From NCBI GenBank assembly GCA_035079385.1, contig JAVHKY010000008.1, positions 5,564,001-5,628,000 on the forward strand: a stretch of 64,000 bases of DNA. The letters are read 5' to 3'. This stretch comes from Aspidiotus rigidus (taxonomy: Eukaryota; Arthropoda; Insecta; Hemiptera; Diaspididae). Positions 15,484 to 25,784 of the stretch are shown here, one piece after another. The position numbers and the translations under genes were made by a program. The first letter of the stretch is position 1. Each line of letters starts with the position of its first letter. A model generated the notes under the pieces. That model was not told the DNA's origin, made no database searches, and saw nothing but the letters and a program-made list of their open reading frames with translations.

Positions 15484-16373
15484 CTACTCGTCACTACCCG
15501 ATGATTCGTTTAGTGAACGAAATTTGATTTTAAATCTCGACTTAGAACCCCTCTTCTTTGAAGGAGGGACAATATAATTAGGTGTCGCTTCTAGACCTAC
15601 CTGAAACAATTCCAGAATTTTAATTAATAAATCCAGCAGTGGACGGTCTCCAGGCACGTAGTATCGAGATCTGTGTTCGTCAGGGAATGGATCGTCGTCT
15701 ATTGCAGGATACTCTTCCCCGTATTCGTAATCGTGGGCGGCGATTTGAACTTTACGAGAATCTGGAATTCGGGTGTCAAAGTCTTCGTCGTCATCGTTCA
15801 ACGCTGATCTTCCGAAGCCGACGAACCCTTCAGGGGTTGAAGCATTCGACCTATTGGCATTCATCTCGTAGTCACTCGCGTTAAAAAATTTCATCGAATC
15901 TGAATCATACTCTTCGCTGTCTTTCACCCACGCGTCCTCAACATCTTCCATCTCTTCTGGGTTACTCCTGGCCGCGGAATTAACGTGATCGAATAAGGAG
16001 CGAGGTTCTGGTTTGTAGATATCTCGAAATTTCGAACTTTTCACGAACGGATTCGCCTCCAGCCACTTATCATCTCGCAGCACAAAATTTCCATTTGCGT
16101 CTTGTTTGTAGAATCGTGTCAAATCGTCCACACGATGAGATTTATGGACGCGATTTTCGCTACTTTCGATGACCGGAGTAAATATTTGGTTTAAAGAACG
16201 TAGAAGTAAATCCAGACAAGCTTCACTCTAAAACATATGTTTAAAAATGGTAATGAAAACTTTACACAAAATTCAATGGTACATTACAGGTGAAAGTTGA
16301 AAAAACTTACTCGCGAAGTCCCCAACAGTAGGTTGAAAACAATTCCAAACGCTGCGCTAGTTAATATTTTCAT
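15484..16373 (-). CDS. Predicted acidic secreted protein, two exons
   Basis: The family is not recognised. Exon 1 (16373-16311) encodes MKILTSAAFGIVFNLLLG plus TSR, a clear signal peptide, and ends before GTAAGT. Exon 2 (16227-15484) follows TTTTAG at phase 0 and begins SEACLDLLLRSLNQIFTPV. The total is 268 residues. The mature part is rich in Asp and Glu (runs such as DDDEDFD, EEMEDVEDAW) with many Tyr and Ser, and ends with a Lys/Arg stretch (PPSKKRGSKSRFKIKFRS). There is one Cys shortly after the signal peptide. No transmembrane segment follows. The exon plan and TATA position mirror the convergent neighbour, which may indicate two highly expressed secreted proteins of one tissue; that is inference. 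Confidence 0.68.
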
Positions 16374-16420
16374 GGTGAAATGTTGATGACCTAATGCGAT
16401 CTACACACAGGTGGATTCAC

Positions 16421-16429
16421 AAAATAAAT
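16421..16429 (-). promoter_or_regulatory. TATA-like element of the acidic secreted protein gene
   Basis: On the minus strand TATTTATTTT lies about 50 bp before the ATG at 16373, the same spacing as in the convergent gene. Confidence 0.4.
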
Positions 16430-18175
16430 ACGACTGACAATGACTATCGCGGTCCGAATTACTTTTCGTTTCATTTCTAAATATTGAATTCTGTTTGTTT
16501 TGATTTAGTGGTCACGCATAACCTTCGTAGGACACAAAAAATTGTTTCTTTTAATTCCAGTATGGGAATAGGTTGATAGAAACGGGTCTTCAATATTTTC
16601 TTTATCAGTCGACCTAGACCATAAATCAAACCAAAAAGAAGTATGTACTTGAGTGAGGTAAGATTACGAATCCCGAGCTCAATTCTAGATTTTCGTATTG
16701 AGTGGCCATCAAAATATCGTCCGGGGAAATAAAAAATTCATTAAACATTTGTGGTCTAGTCAAACTAGAGATACCTAGGCGAACCTGGAACAAATCCTTG
16801 CAAATTTGTTAGAAGTAATCTTTTTAAAAATTCCTGAAAGTTTTTCTCCAGGAAGTGTGCAGCTTCCTCCTCTACAGAGGCATCCGACAAAATTTTTCCG
16901 GCATTTTAACGTATTTTCATAGAGATGACTACTGCGTGAGTGTCATTTTGACGGCGTGTTCGCTCGATTTCTATCACGTATATCAAAAAATTACAAGAAT
17001 ACTTTTTCATTGTAAATTTGATGGAGATTATTTTAGTACTGAGGTATTTTCACCGTACGTTGCACGATTTGCGAGAAAAATAGAAAAATTCGATTTTCGT
17101 CGGACGTATGGTTCCCTTGGAGGAGAAAACTTCACATTTTACAGATGGGTAATTTTGAGGGATTCTTAAGGAGATAAGTTGCAACTTACTGAAAATTCGT
17201 TTTCGTCTAGGATATTGGACTGTTAAGACCGTTTGGTGGGAGGTAAGGTGGGATCACTTGGTTAATAAATATTATTATTTTTTGAAGTGTCAAGGGATCC
17301 TTATCAATATTGTAGTCGAGAGAGAAACTTTTTTACATGGGAAGAATCAGGCGATCATCTAACTACATTAATTAAGATAAGTAAAAGGACTGTTTCATGG
17401 AGGATTTCCAAATTTCGAAATCTATTGGTCAAAATTTTTTTCAAACAGAGCTCTACGATGATCAGAATTTTGCAAAGCTTTCCTCTTCTTATCTATAGGT
17501 CGAAAATCAAAATATCTCCAATCCACCGCCTCCATACTGGATGTCGAAATGTTTTCAGGACTCCATATATTATGTAGCTAAACAGTTGGAATTTTTCCTA
17601 ATCTCCTTCCTTCCTCTTTCTCATACACACATAGTTCGAAAATTGAAATCAATCAGATTGTTTCCATCATCCTCTCGCTTATACAATCATCGCTTAAGGT
17701 TAGAATTTTTCCATCTCCTCCTGATCTAAATACCTCAGTCTTATGAATTCTTCCTCCATGCAGTTCGAAGATCGAAATTTTTTAAAGTCATTGAAGTGGG
17801 TCATAGCCCTCATCCATCTGGAGAATGGTGGAAATTTCCTCCAAATGATCTGCCATAAGATAAGTTTCGGGCCATGAATGAAAATATATTCTCTATAACT
17901 CGCTCCCTCACCTTTCAAATATAACAACCAAATCATGCACGGAAAGCTATTCTTCGAGGACTCTACTGTCTGCCTCGGGCCCCCAGCATCGTTGCCTACC
18001 TTTCAACTTCTCTTCTTTCGCGATTTCAATGAGGATCCACCTCCACTTTTGCTTGTAAATCTTCTTATTAGCAAAAACATATAATTTTTTTTCCTTATTC
18101 CCTTTACACCCTAACTAAATGACGAAAAATTGATGATTTCCGAAATTTTTCTTAGTAATTAGCCTGATGGTCGTG
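16430..18175. other. Intergenic; no gene recognised
   Basis: Moderately AT-rich unique-looking sequence. Open frames are short and lack domains. The right part grades into the non-LTR remnant that starts near 18180. Confidence 0.4.
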
Positions 18176-18179
18176 CTAG

Positions 18180-19440
18180 TTCTTTAGAACTTCCAAATCA
18201 GCTCCAATCCTCCTCTGAGTGCCTTGGCCTTACCTTCGATTCCGAATACTCCGTATCAAACTTTTAAAATTCAAATGCCTAAATTCACTAGATATCCTTC
18301 TATCTATTCCACGTTTGCACTGGTTGCAGTCTTAAGCTCCTCCTTCAGCTATACAATTCTCTACTGGGCCAATCTACAGACAGGCTGACAAATCCTTTCT
18401 AAAATCAATGGATGCAATACAAACTGTTGGCTATGTTTAGCCCTTGATGTCCTGCGCACCAGCCCTACACTCACTTGTGCGCTGAGCCTGGCGTTTCTTC
18501 TCTATAATTCCTATAATTTCGCTCATTATCGCTTACGGACAACTTTTTCGCGTCTACGGCCCAGTTTCCCCGATTCCCTAGGGACCTTTCTTCCCTTCCT
18601 CAATTCCCAAAACCCATTACTTTTTTCATTAGAAACCTATGTAGACAATCATCTCAAATTTGAACCCCTTCCTCCATTCATTCACCCCCACGTGGACATA
18701 TTAGCCGTATCATGGCAGAGCCATTATTATTTCCACTATATCTGAGCTTTACCGATGGATCCAAATGGGTTCTAAAACTGCTGTCAATGGCGAGGTTTTG
18801 CACTTCTGTATGAAAGACTCGGCGTCCATATATTCTGCTGAACTATCTGCCATCTATTTCCCTCTTATTCCCCCTCACTTTCTTACTCTTTCCTCTCTCC
18901 AAACTTTGCAAGACCCGTACATTTTTCCAACCCTATCTTTCAGCGTATTTTCATCTTCCTGCACACCTTAATACCTTTTCTACCTTCAAATGCTTTCCTC
19001 TGGATTTCTGATCATATCGGCCTCCCGGGACTCGATGCAGTGGACCTAGCAGCCAAGCAAGCCTTTCTCTCCTCCTCAATCACCGATCCCTGCTCTTCTC
19101 CGAACTACGACTGAGAATCTTACTATCGTTTTTTAATCAACTGGCCATGGAACAAGCTTTGGTCCTATCAATCAAACAATAAATTCTTTGTGATTAAAAA
19201 ATCCCTGATTCTTTGGTCCTCTTCAATCCGTTACTCACACCAAATTGGACCCGCTTAACCACTTCTTCCTTATCCTTGGGCTCTCCGCGCCACCTTCAAG
19301 TGAAATTATCGGTCTTCATTTTCCACCTATCCTTAAACCTCAAAAAATCATATTTTGTCCCCTGTCACGCTTCCTCTGCACTCTTCAACAATTCAGAATC
19401 CCTTACTTACACTCTGATATCTATGTTGTGAAATTCGAAT
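18180..19440 (+). mobile_element. Decayed non-LTR retrotransposon (I/Jockey-type) with RNase H remnant
   Basis: Broken frames carry the tail of a reverse transcriptase polyprotein: LDVLRTSPTL near 18450, the RNase H opening LSFTDGSK near 18742-18765, SASIYSAELSAIY near 18820, and a late RNase H block GLPGLDAVDLAAKQAF near 19018-19065 with the catalytic Asp. Stops and frameshifts are frequent and the reverse transcriptase core is missing. It is an old 5'-truncated copy. Confidence 0.72.
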
Positions 19441-19497
19441 ACTCGTAATTAAATAATTCGAATATTCGAGTTTCGTCGTTTTCGTCTTCTCTTTTCT

Positions 19498-20262
19498 GTT
19501 GATCATTCGCGTTGCAACGAAAACGTGCGAGAACCGTCATCCCTCTTTTACTTCTCGCGACCGCGAACGAGCGACAAGAACGCGAACGATTCACCCCCTC
19601 GAGAATCGGGCTATTTAACCTCAAGGAGGATGCTCCGATCGTCACTTCTTACTTGGCTTCGGCCTTTGCAGCTTGTTCTACTTCTCTTCCACTGCTTCTC
19701 TGGCTTCTATTCCTTCTCCGCGACGAACCCGCGTTGGGAGACTAGTTCTTTTTCTGGCTTACCTCCGACTTCTTCTTTCCTTCTCCACGACGAACCCGCG
19801 TTGGGAGACTAGCTTTTCTTTTCCGGCTTATCCTTTCAGGCTTCTATTCCTTCTCCGCGACGAACCCGCGTTGGGAGACTAGCTTTTCTTTTCCGGCTTA
19901 TCTTTTCTGGCTTCTTTTTTCCTTCTCCACGACGAACCCGCGTTGGGAGACTAGTTTCCATTCAGCTTTCTGAATTTCGTTCCGGCTCTCTCTTTCTCTC
20001 TTTCTTTCTTCCTTTTCCTCAGAACGACAGCGCTTAAATTAGCAATTGTTAACTCTCACTTCGGCCCTGCGTCCGATGCGTTCCGAAGTCTGCGAGGCCG
20101 TCAAGTGCCTCTTAATGTTACGTCGGCCTCTAGAAGAAGAGAACCACGACAACAAAATCCATTTTCTGTAACACTTCTTACCGAGCTAATAACTTTCTGT
20201 ATTGTTGAATATCTTATAAAAATGAAGAAAATAATAAAAGTCTGAACTTTCCAAAATACGAG
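19498..20262 (+). repeat. Possible solo LTR carrying four tandem units of about 70 bp
   Basis: Four copies of a unit containing CGACGAACCCGCGTTGGGAG then ACTAG lie at about 19717, 19788, 19857 and 19930. The block has a TATTTAA element near 19610 and AATAAAA near 20230, and starts TGTTGATC, which would suit a solo retroviral-type LTR. There is no adjoining internal region and no clear target duplication. The tandem repeat itself is certain; the LTR reading is a guess. Confidence 0.35.
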
Positions 20263-20269
20263 TATTTTA

Positions 20270-20568
20270 ATGGGACATCTGTTCTATGGGGGTTTTTATT
20301 TGAAAAATTTGCCGTGCGCCGTCTAGAAAAATCTCGACTCGCGAGCTATATATTATGATAGGAAGGGGACTTGGAAAACTTCCCATTCTCGAGACGTGAT
20401 ATATGATGGGTGGGGGACTTATGGTGCATATCTGGCTCATTGAATGGGCTAAGCCAATTGGTGTATGAAGCATTGTATGTCTAGTCCTAATGCGGGTCAT
20501 GTCATGTATTATTTTTCAAACCATAGAACAGGTTCCTTGCGTTCCTCGTTTAACAAAGGAAGCCGTCG
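20270..20568 (+). mobile_element. DINE-like element, family 1 (short copy)
   Basis: Left end GGGACATCTGTTCTATG with a G-run, GCCGTGCGCCGTC, two minisatellite-type units, inverted end CATAGAACAGGTTCCTTGCG, then TTTAACAAAG and GGAAGCCGTCG before a T-run. Confidence 0.65.
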
Positions 20569-21241
20569 TTTTTTTTCAAGTAAACATAATTATCGAAACG
20601 ACAGATGAGGATTTACTTTTTATGCGAAATAAGTTTGCCTTAATGATGGACAGATATGTTATAAACAAAGAATTCTTATTTCTAAGTAGTTTAAGTTGCC
20701 TAGCAAGCACTTGCGAGGAAAATTTTAAATAATCCGCTGCATAATAAGTGAATCAGTCATGTTAAAAATTTCGAGCAAATAAAATTCTGTTCCCATTGAT
20801 AATTTTCTAATCAAAGCAGTTTTTGTGATGTGGTGCATTTTTTTCAGTTTACGAATAATTTGTCTCCATTTTCTGTAAGTTTATTCTTTTTGATCATTCG
20901 CGTCGCATAGTTTGATTCAAAATAAGTGTACAAAGAGACGATTTTATGGAATTTGCATAATATTGAGTCTGTAGACAACATCTGAAAGATTGCCCTGCCA
21001 AGTTTAGGAATCATTCCGCGCTAATAAGTACAAAAGAAAAATTGTTAAGTAATGCAAGATAAAATCAAGATGAATGAGAGGAAAATATTTTCAAGTCATC
21101 AAAGTCCGCCCTAAATCTATTATTGAGTAATTTTCAAACGAATATTTTTCAAAAATTATGGTCGTGTAAGAGGACGTATTTCTCTGAAAGATACTCCTTT
21201 CTGAGTTAAGATTTAAATTACTAATGACCTTAAGAAATTTC
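20569..21241. other. Intergenic; nothing recognised
   Basis: AT-rich sequence without a domain-bearing frame. The next bases form the first of two hairpins. Confidence 0.4.
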
Positions 21242-21331
21242 ATTATGAAACCGCGAGCGCTTAAGCCTGAAAAGCCTTTTACAAGCGTTCGTAAATGGCT
21301 TTTCAGGCGAAAACACTCGCGATTTTATAAT
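21242..21331. repeat. 90-bp near-perfect palindrome (hairpin 1)
   Basis: Arms of about 45 bp pair around ACAAGCGTTCGT; for example GCCTGAAAAGCC on the left matches GGCTTTTCAGGC on the right. It may be a tiny MITE or a hairpin-RNA precursor. Confidence 0.7.
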
Positions 21332-21560
21332 AAGACTTCTTGCGGTGATATGTTAATTTCAATCTTAATTCAGTAATGATGAGCCGTAACGTGCAAAAAC
21401 CGTGTTTTCGTATCACCAAATCGGTGCTTTAGATTCTGTCGTCGTCGTAGTCTCATTGGTCTGTCTGCGGCGGTGTTGTACTACAAAATGGTGAGTCCGA
21501 GGTTGGATTTTTCAACTAAACTCCTGTTACGACACATAAATTTACAATATGTGTCCTGCG

Positions 21561-21672
21561 ATGAGAAAAGAATGCTCATTGCCCACTGACAGGAACACCA
21601 TTTCTCTCTGATTAGACGTCCGATCAGCGAGAAATGGTGTTCCTGCCAATGGGCAATGAGCATCCTTTTCAT
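21561..21672. repeat. 112-bp near-perfect palindrome (hairpin 2)
   Basis: Two arms of about 51 bp (left ATGCTCATTGCCCACTGACA, right TGCCAATGGGCAATGAGCAT) flank a 10-bp loop, TAGACGTCCG. The right arm abuts the frame of the intact PLE. It could be a MITE or a piece of the PLE leader. Confidence 0.75.
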
Positions 21673-24100
21673 AAACATTTTACCATGTGAATTGTGTCTC
21701 ATCGATAATGCCAGTACTGCATATCTCCTCTCCTTTTATACAAAGACGGCGAAGAAAACAGTTCGCATCAGGTACCACATATTCTTCATCACAACTTGTC
21801 TGAAATTCAATCTAAAACCTAACTTCATCTCATACAAACTATTCACCTCCTCCTCTTCGCTACGAAAACGTCTAGATCGATGGCTACTCCGAAAATGGCT
21901 GGATGCGGAGAAACGCTTGTGGTATGGAAAGAAAGCGATGACATCTAATCTTCTGTCTCGCACTCTGGCTCGTCTCAAAACTCTCCTCCCTCCTCTGGTA
22001 GTACAAAACTTCTTGAGTGAAGTTGAGAGTAAACAAAACGTACTCGCGAAGATTTTACATCAACACAAGCTCTCAAAACTCGAGAAGCTGGCCTCCAAGG
22101 TTGAAAACGCACCCACCACGGACTCTATTAACTTCGCCCCCCCTCTGGTGAATCAATCTGACACAAAGTTTCCAGACGACGAACTTGAACTTCTCAAAAA
22201 GGGCAGAAAATTCGCTCTTCCTCCACTGGAGAAAGCAAACATCATCAAAAAAACTCTCGTAGCTGACCTCGCATTGGGAATCCGCACGGACGCTCGACTC
22301 AATGCGGATAATATGAAGCTGCTTCTCAACAAAATAAGCTCGGATTTAAACACCCCCTCTCCTGTTACTCGTACCTTCCTCAAACTCCGCCAACGTCTAA
22401 AGCAAGAAAATCTCGTGTTAGTGAAAGCTGATAAAGGTGAAACCTTAATCATCATGGATCGCAGTGATTACGAAAAGAAAATGTTAGAGTTCCTTCAGCA
22501 AGCCGGCGCAAAACCTATACGTTATGCTTTTACTGAATACAACAAATCGATAAGAGCACTTCTCGACAAAAAATCTGATATCTTCGGCTCAGACGGTGAA
22601 TCACTGAAAGTCATGTGCGTTTCCAAGCCTCGCCTATACGGACAACTAAAACTACACAAGGTTGGCCACCCCATCCGTCCTGTTGTGGCTTATTACACCC
22701 ACCCTTCTTTCAAAGTCGCAAAATACCTCGCCAACTGGTTCAAAATCGTCACCGACTTCACCCCAAAAAAAGCAATCAAGAACTCCATCGAACTTGCTAA
22801 CGATTTGAAAACGAAAGTTTTTCCTCCTAATGCAAGACTGTTCTCCATCGACGCGGTCAGTATGTTTACCCGTATACCAGTCATGTATACCATTCCCCTA
22901 ATGATCTCCCTCCTCCGGGAGAAACAATTGCCAGAGGATACCATCAACGAGTTTGAGGCACTCATTACCCTCTGCCTAAAAGACAATATTTGTCTTTTCC
23001 GGGAAAAAACATATCGGTTTCCTGATGGCCTTCCTATGGGTGGACCACTCTCCACCCTGGTCGCCGAAATATTCATGGACCACATGGAAGGGGAACTTCT
23101 ATCAACTCACTGTAATGCTCTTTTCTACTACGCGAGGTACATTGATGACGTCATAGGGATCTGGAATGGCTCAGATGATGAACTGCACCAGTTCCTCGAT
23201 AGTATGAACAACTTCCACGCATCCATGGAGTTTACTTTGGAGATTGGCGGCAGTTCACTCAACTATCTCGATCTCAATCTTCGCCTCGTCCCTACCCCTC
23301 TTGGCCTCACGATTGAATTTGAGATTTATAGAAAATCTACATACTCCGGCGTCTCCATAAATAACAGTTCACTCCATCCTAGGATACACAAGGTTGCCAT
23401 TATAAACCACGCCATCCATCGGCTTCTCCACCTGCCTCTCTCTGCAGCAGCTAAAAGCAAGGAAATCCACTGCATCGAACAGACAGCTCTCAGAAACGGC
23501 CTAAACCTCGACATTCCGGCATTGATCAGGCGAAAAAGCTTACGCCTCCTCCTTTCTTCACCAACCCAAAACGACGACCAAAACACTCCAGTCACCTCAG
23601 GCCGCACGCAATGGATCCGGCTACCGTACTTGGGCAACAAGTCGTATAAACTCGAAAGGTTTCTAAAACACTACAATTACAAAGTGGGGTTTTATCCCGT
23701 CCTCACGATAAATAACCTTATCAAGCTCAAAGATAAAATACCACCAGAAAAGAACGCTGGTGTTTACCGGCTCACCTGCGGCGCTTGCGATTCCCAGTAC
23801 ATAGGGCAAACTGGTCGCTCTCTATCCACCAGGATTTCAGACCATCGTACTGCCTACAATACTAAGAAAGCCACAGATTCTGCGATGGCAAAACATTGCC
23901 TTGAGGAGGGACACGATTTTTCCTACGTCTCGGCAAAACTTCTACGAGCATGCCCCAAAGGGAAACTTCTGAACCGTCTAGAAGAAGTTGAAACGATCTC
24001 CACCTCAAAATCCATCGGTACAAAACTCGTAAATGACCTCAGTGCTACATTTATCACACCGTTCATACGTTATTTTTACGATTTTACACCTCCTTCATAA
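21656..24100 (+). CDS. Penelope-like element polyprotein: reverse transcriptase plus GIY-YIG endonuclease, uninterrupted
   Basis: This protein copies the element's RNA and nicks the target. In order (numbering from 21656): an N-terminal stretch containing CLKFNLKPNF that sister copies share; the family's DKG motif at 259-261; the RT fingers block YGQLKLHK near 328; motif A FSIDAVSMF with Asp399; motif B DGLPMGGPL from 457; the catalytic YIDD at 495-498; and a NYLDL block after it. The C-terminal endonuclease starts at GVY (702), then YIGQTGR, with the CxxC (CGAC) and later Cys/His residues typical of PLE nucleases. There is no stop over 814 codons. The true start is unclear: the first codons overlap hairpin 2, so translation may begin downstream. 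At about 24185 the 3' end carries a hammerhead-like motif. This is the only apparently intact mobile-element gene in the window. Confidence 0.88.
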   Translation: MSILFINILPCELCLIDNASTAYLLSFYTKTAKKTVRIRYHIFFITTCLKFNLKPNFISYKLFTSSSSLRKRLDRWLLRKWLDAEKRLWYGKKAMTSNLLSRTLARLKTLLPPLVVQNFLSEVESKQNVLAKILHQHKLSKLEKLASKVENAPTTDSINFAPPLVNQSDTKFPDDELELLKKGRKFALPPLEKANIIKKTLVADLALGIRTDARLNADNMKLLLNKISSDLNTPSPVTRTFLKLRQRLKQENLVLVKADKGETLIIMDRSDYEKKMLEFLQQAGAKPIRYAFTEYNKSIRALLDKKSDIFGSDGESLKVMCVSKPRLYGQLKLHKVGHPIRPVVAYYTHPSFKVAKYLANWFKIVTDFTPKKAIKNSIELANDLKTKVFPPNARLFSIDAVSMFTRIPVMYTIPLMISLLREKQLPEDTINEFEALITLCLKDNICLFREKTYRFPDGLPMGGPLSTLVAEIFMDHMEGELLSTHCNALFYYARYIDDVIGIWNGSDDELHQFLDSMNNFHASMEFTLEIGGSSLNYLDLNLRLVPTPLGLTIEFEIYRKSTYSGVSINNSSLHPRIHKVAIINHAIHRLLHLPLSAAAKSKEIHCIEQTALRNGLNLDIPALIRRKSLRLLLSSPTQNDDQNTPVTSGRTQWIRLPYLGNKSYKLERFLKHYNYKVGFYPVLTINNLIKLKDKIPPEKNAGVYRLTCGACDSQYIGQTGRSLSTRISDHRTAYNTKKATDSAMAKHCLEEGHDFSYVSAKLLRACPKGKLLNRLEEVETISTSKSIGTKLVNDLSATFITPFIRYFYDFTPPS

Positions 24101-24184
24101 TATTCGTGTACCTGTTTGTTCATGTGATTTTCTCCTTGTACTCCACGTACTTCACTTAGCCCTTTCTTCGCTTTCATTGTATTG

Positions 24185-24220
24185 CCCGATGATGAACGAC
24201 TAGCTCGTTCGAAACCGGTC
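24185..24220 (+). ncRNA. Hammerhead-like motif 3' of the intact PLE
   Basis: CCGATGAT, then a perfect 6-bp stem GAACGA / TCGTTC with loop CTAGC, then GAAA, then the palindrome CCGG and TC. This resembles CUGANGA-stem II-GAAA-stem III-UH of hammerhead ribozymes, with C for the usual U and one extra T before the stem. Hammerheads are known in PLEs; the assignment here is inference. Confidence 0.4.
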
Positions 24221-24350
24221 GCAGCTTTCTCCGCGGTTCTTACTCATATTGATAACAGTTTTCGTGTTTCTACAGTGATTCGATTTATTGACTAATTTTT
24301 CGACTAATTCTTTTCCTTCTTTTTATTCGGTTTTTCGGCTTATTTTTGAA

Positions 24351-24386
<36 letters not shown>

Positions 24387-24388
<2 letters not shown>

Positions 24389-25784
24389 CTCGGTTACATT
24401 TGACGTTCATTTATGTTACTTTATTATTTTACACTCAAAATTTGTATACTTGACCATTTGGTCCTTGTTCAAAAAACATTACATCTTTCGTCTCGACCCG
24501 CGGAGTTATAATATCATTGTTACGTGCCTTCGTATTCGAAAAAACACCCTCTTAGGTAAATATTGTATATCTCTCCCGAATTTTCGGCTCACTAGCGCGG
24601 CCTCACCGATGGGTCTAACCCTAGACCCATAACTGCAAACGCATACTCGACCGGAGGCGTCGTCACAGACCGAAAATCTCTGCCTCCATTTTCATCGCCA
24701 ACTGTCTTTTTCATCCAAGTTCCCTCACTTCTAAGCTCCAATTTCTCGATTTCTTTTGTTAAATGATTCATGCTCATAATCACTTCGAAATGTCAACAAT
24801 AGAACAGAACATTTGGAATCATTTGCTAGAGAATACCTTTTTAAAGCTAGCTACTTTCGTTTCTGCAAAAAGCCCTTCCCATCACTGTATTTTCAGATAC
24901 CACGAGTATTTCCAACCTTGCATCCATTCATCGCGATCCATTTTATCGAATTAAGAAGAATTGCACGCAATATACCTAATATGAAGTTTCATGACATTGA
25001 ATGAAAGTGACCTTGGTTAGACAATCGTAATTTGACGGGTGCAAGACTAGAGTATTGTTTTCGAACGAAGTTTTGATTCTAATTAATTCTCTAAAAGGCC
25101 ATTGCACCATCGTGAGTGCATATTTACCCTCTTCCCATCTTAAAATCAGCGATCGCCGAACTTCCCTGCACTTGTCATGATGCAATACGATAAACGAACT
25201 CACGCTGCATTTGCATCAGCATGCGCTGAATGTGACAATAACCTTGACGAAAAATATTTCTCGAAAATTGTCCTTGAATATGGAATTATGTATAAACTAT
25301 TTTATTTTTATTAGTCGTATTTTTAATGCGCCAAAGTATTGTTGTTGATCATTCGAGTAGGTTTCCTGCTAATAGACGCATGAGACAATGGCTCGGGTTG
25401 TGAGCCTTGAGTTAGATCCAGAATTGGATACATTAATTTCTCATTCATTTACTATTCTGCATTCAAAATTTACTTCGAAAGAACTATTCGAAAACAAAGT
25501 ACGAGACTACGATAGAAGAGGTGCCTCAATTAAATATCCTACTACAATACTTGAGGTATATGCAGCTGATAATTGAGATTTTTTCAGATCTCCGGCTCTG
25601 CATATATTTAGCATACATCGAAGGCCTGAATGATCCCAAGTTTTCTCGATTGTCAATTCGGAGTCGATAAAGAAATACTCACGCGAACGCATAGATTTAT
25701 AATGTAAATGCGGTGAGGAGGGGGGGGGGAGGGGGGACGTTTATTTTTTTGCTTTATGTAGCTCTAAAGATAATAATTGAGGTT
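24387..25784. other. Intergenic; one small unassigned reading frame
   Basis: It begins after an A-run of about 30 bp. The only frame worth a note is 25388-25576, 62 codons from an ATG in fair context (MARVVSLELDPELDTLISH...), which could end early at a CTTGAG/GTATAT donor. I see no domain. A G-rich run lies at about 25714-25738. Confidence 0.3.
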
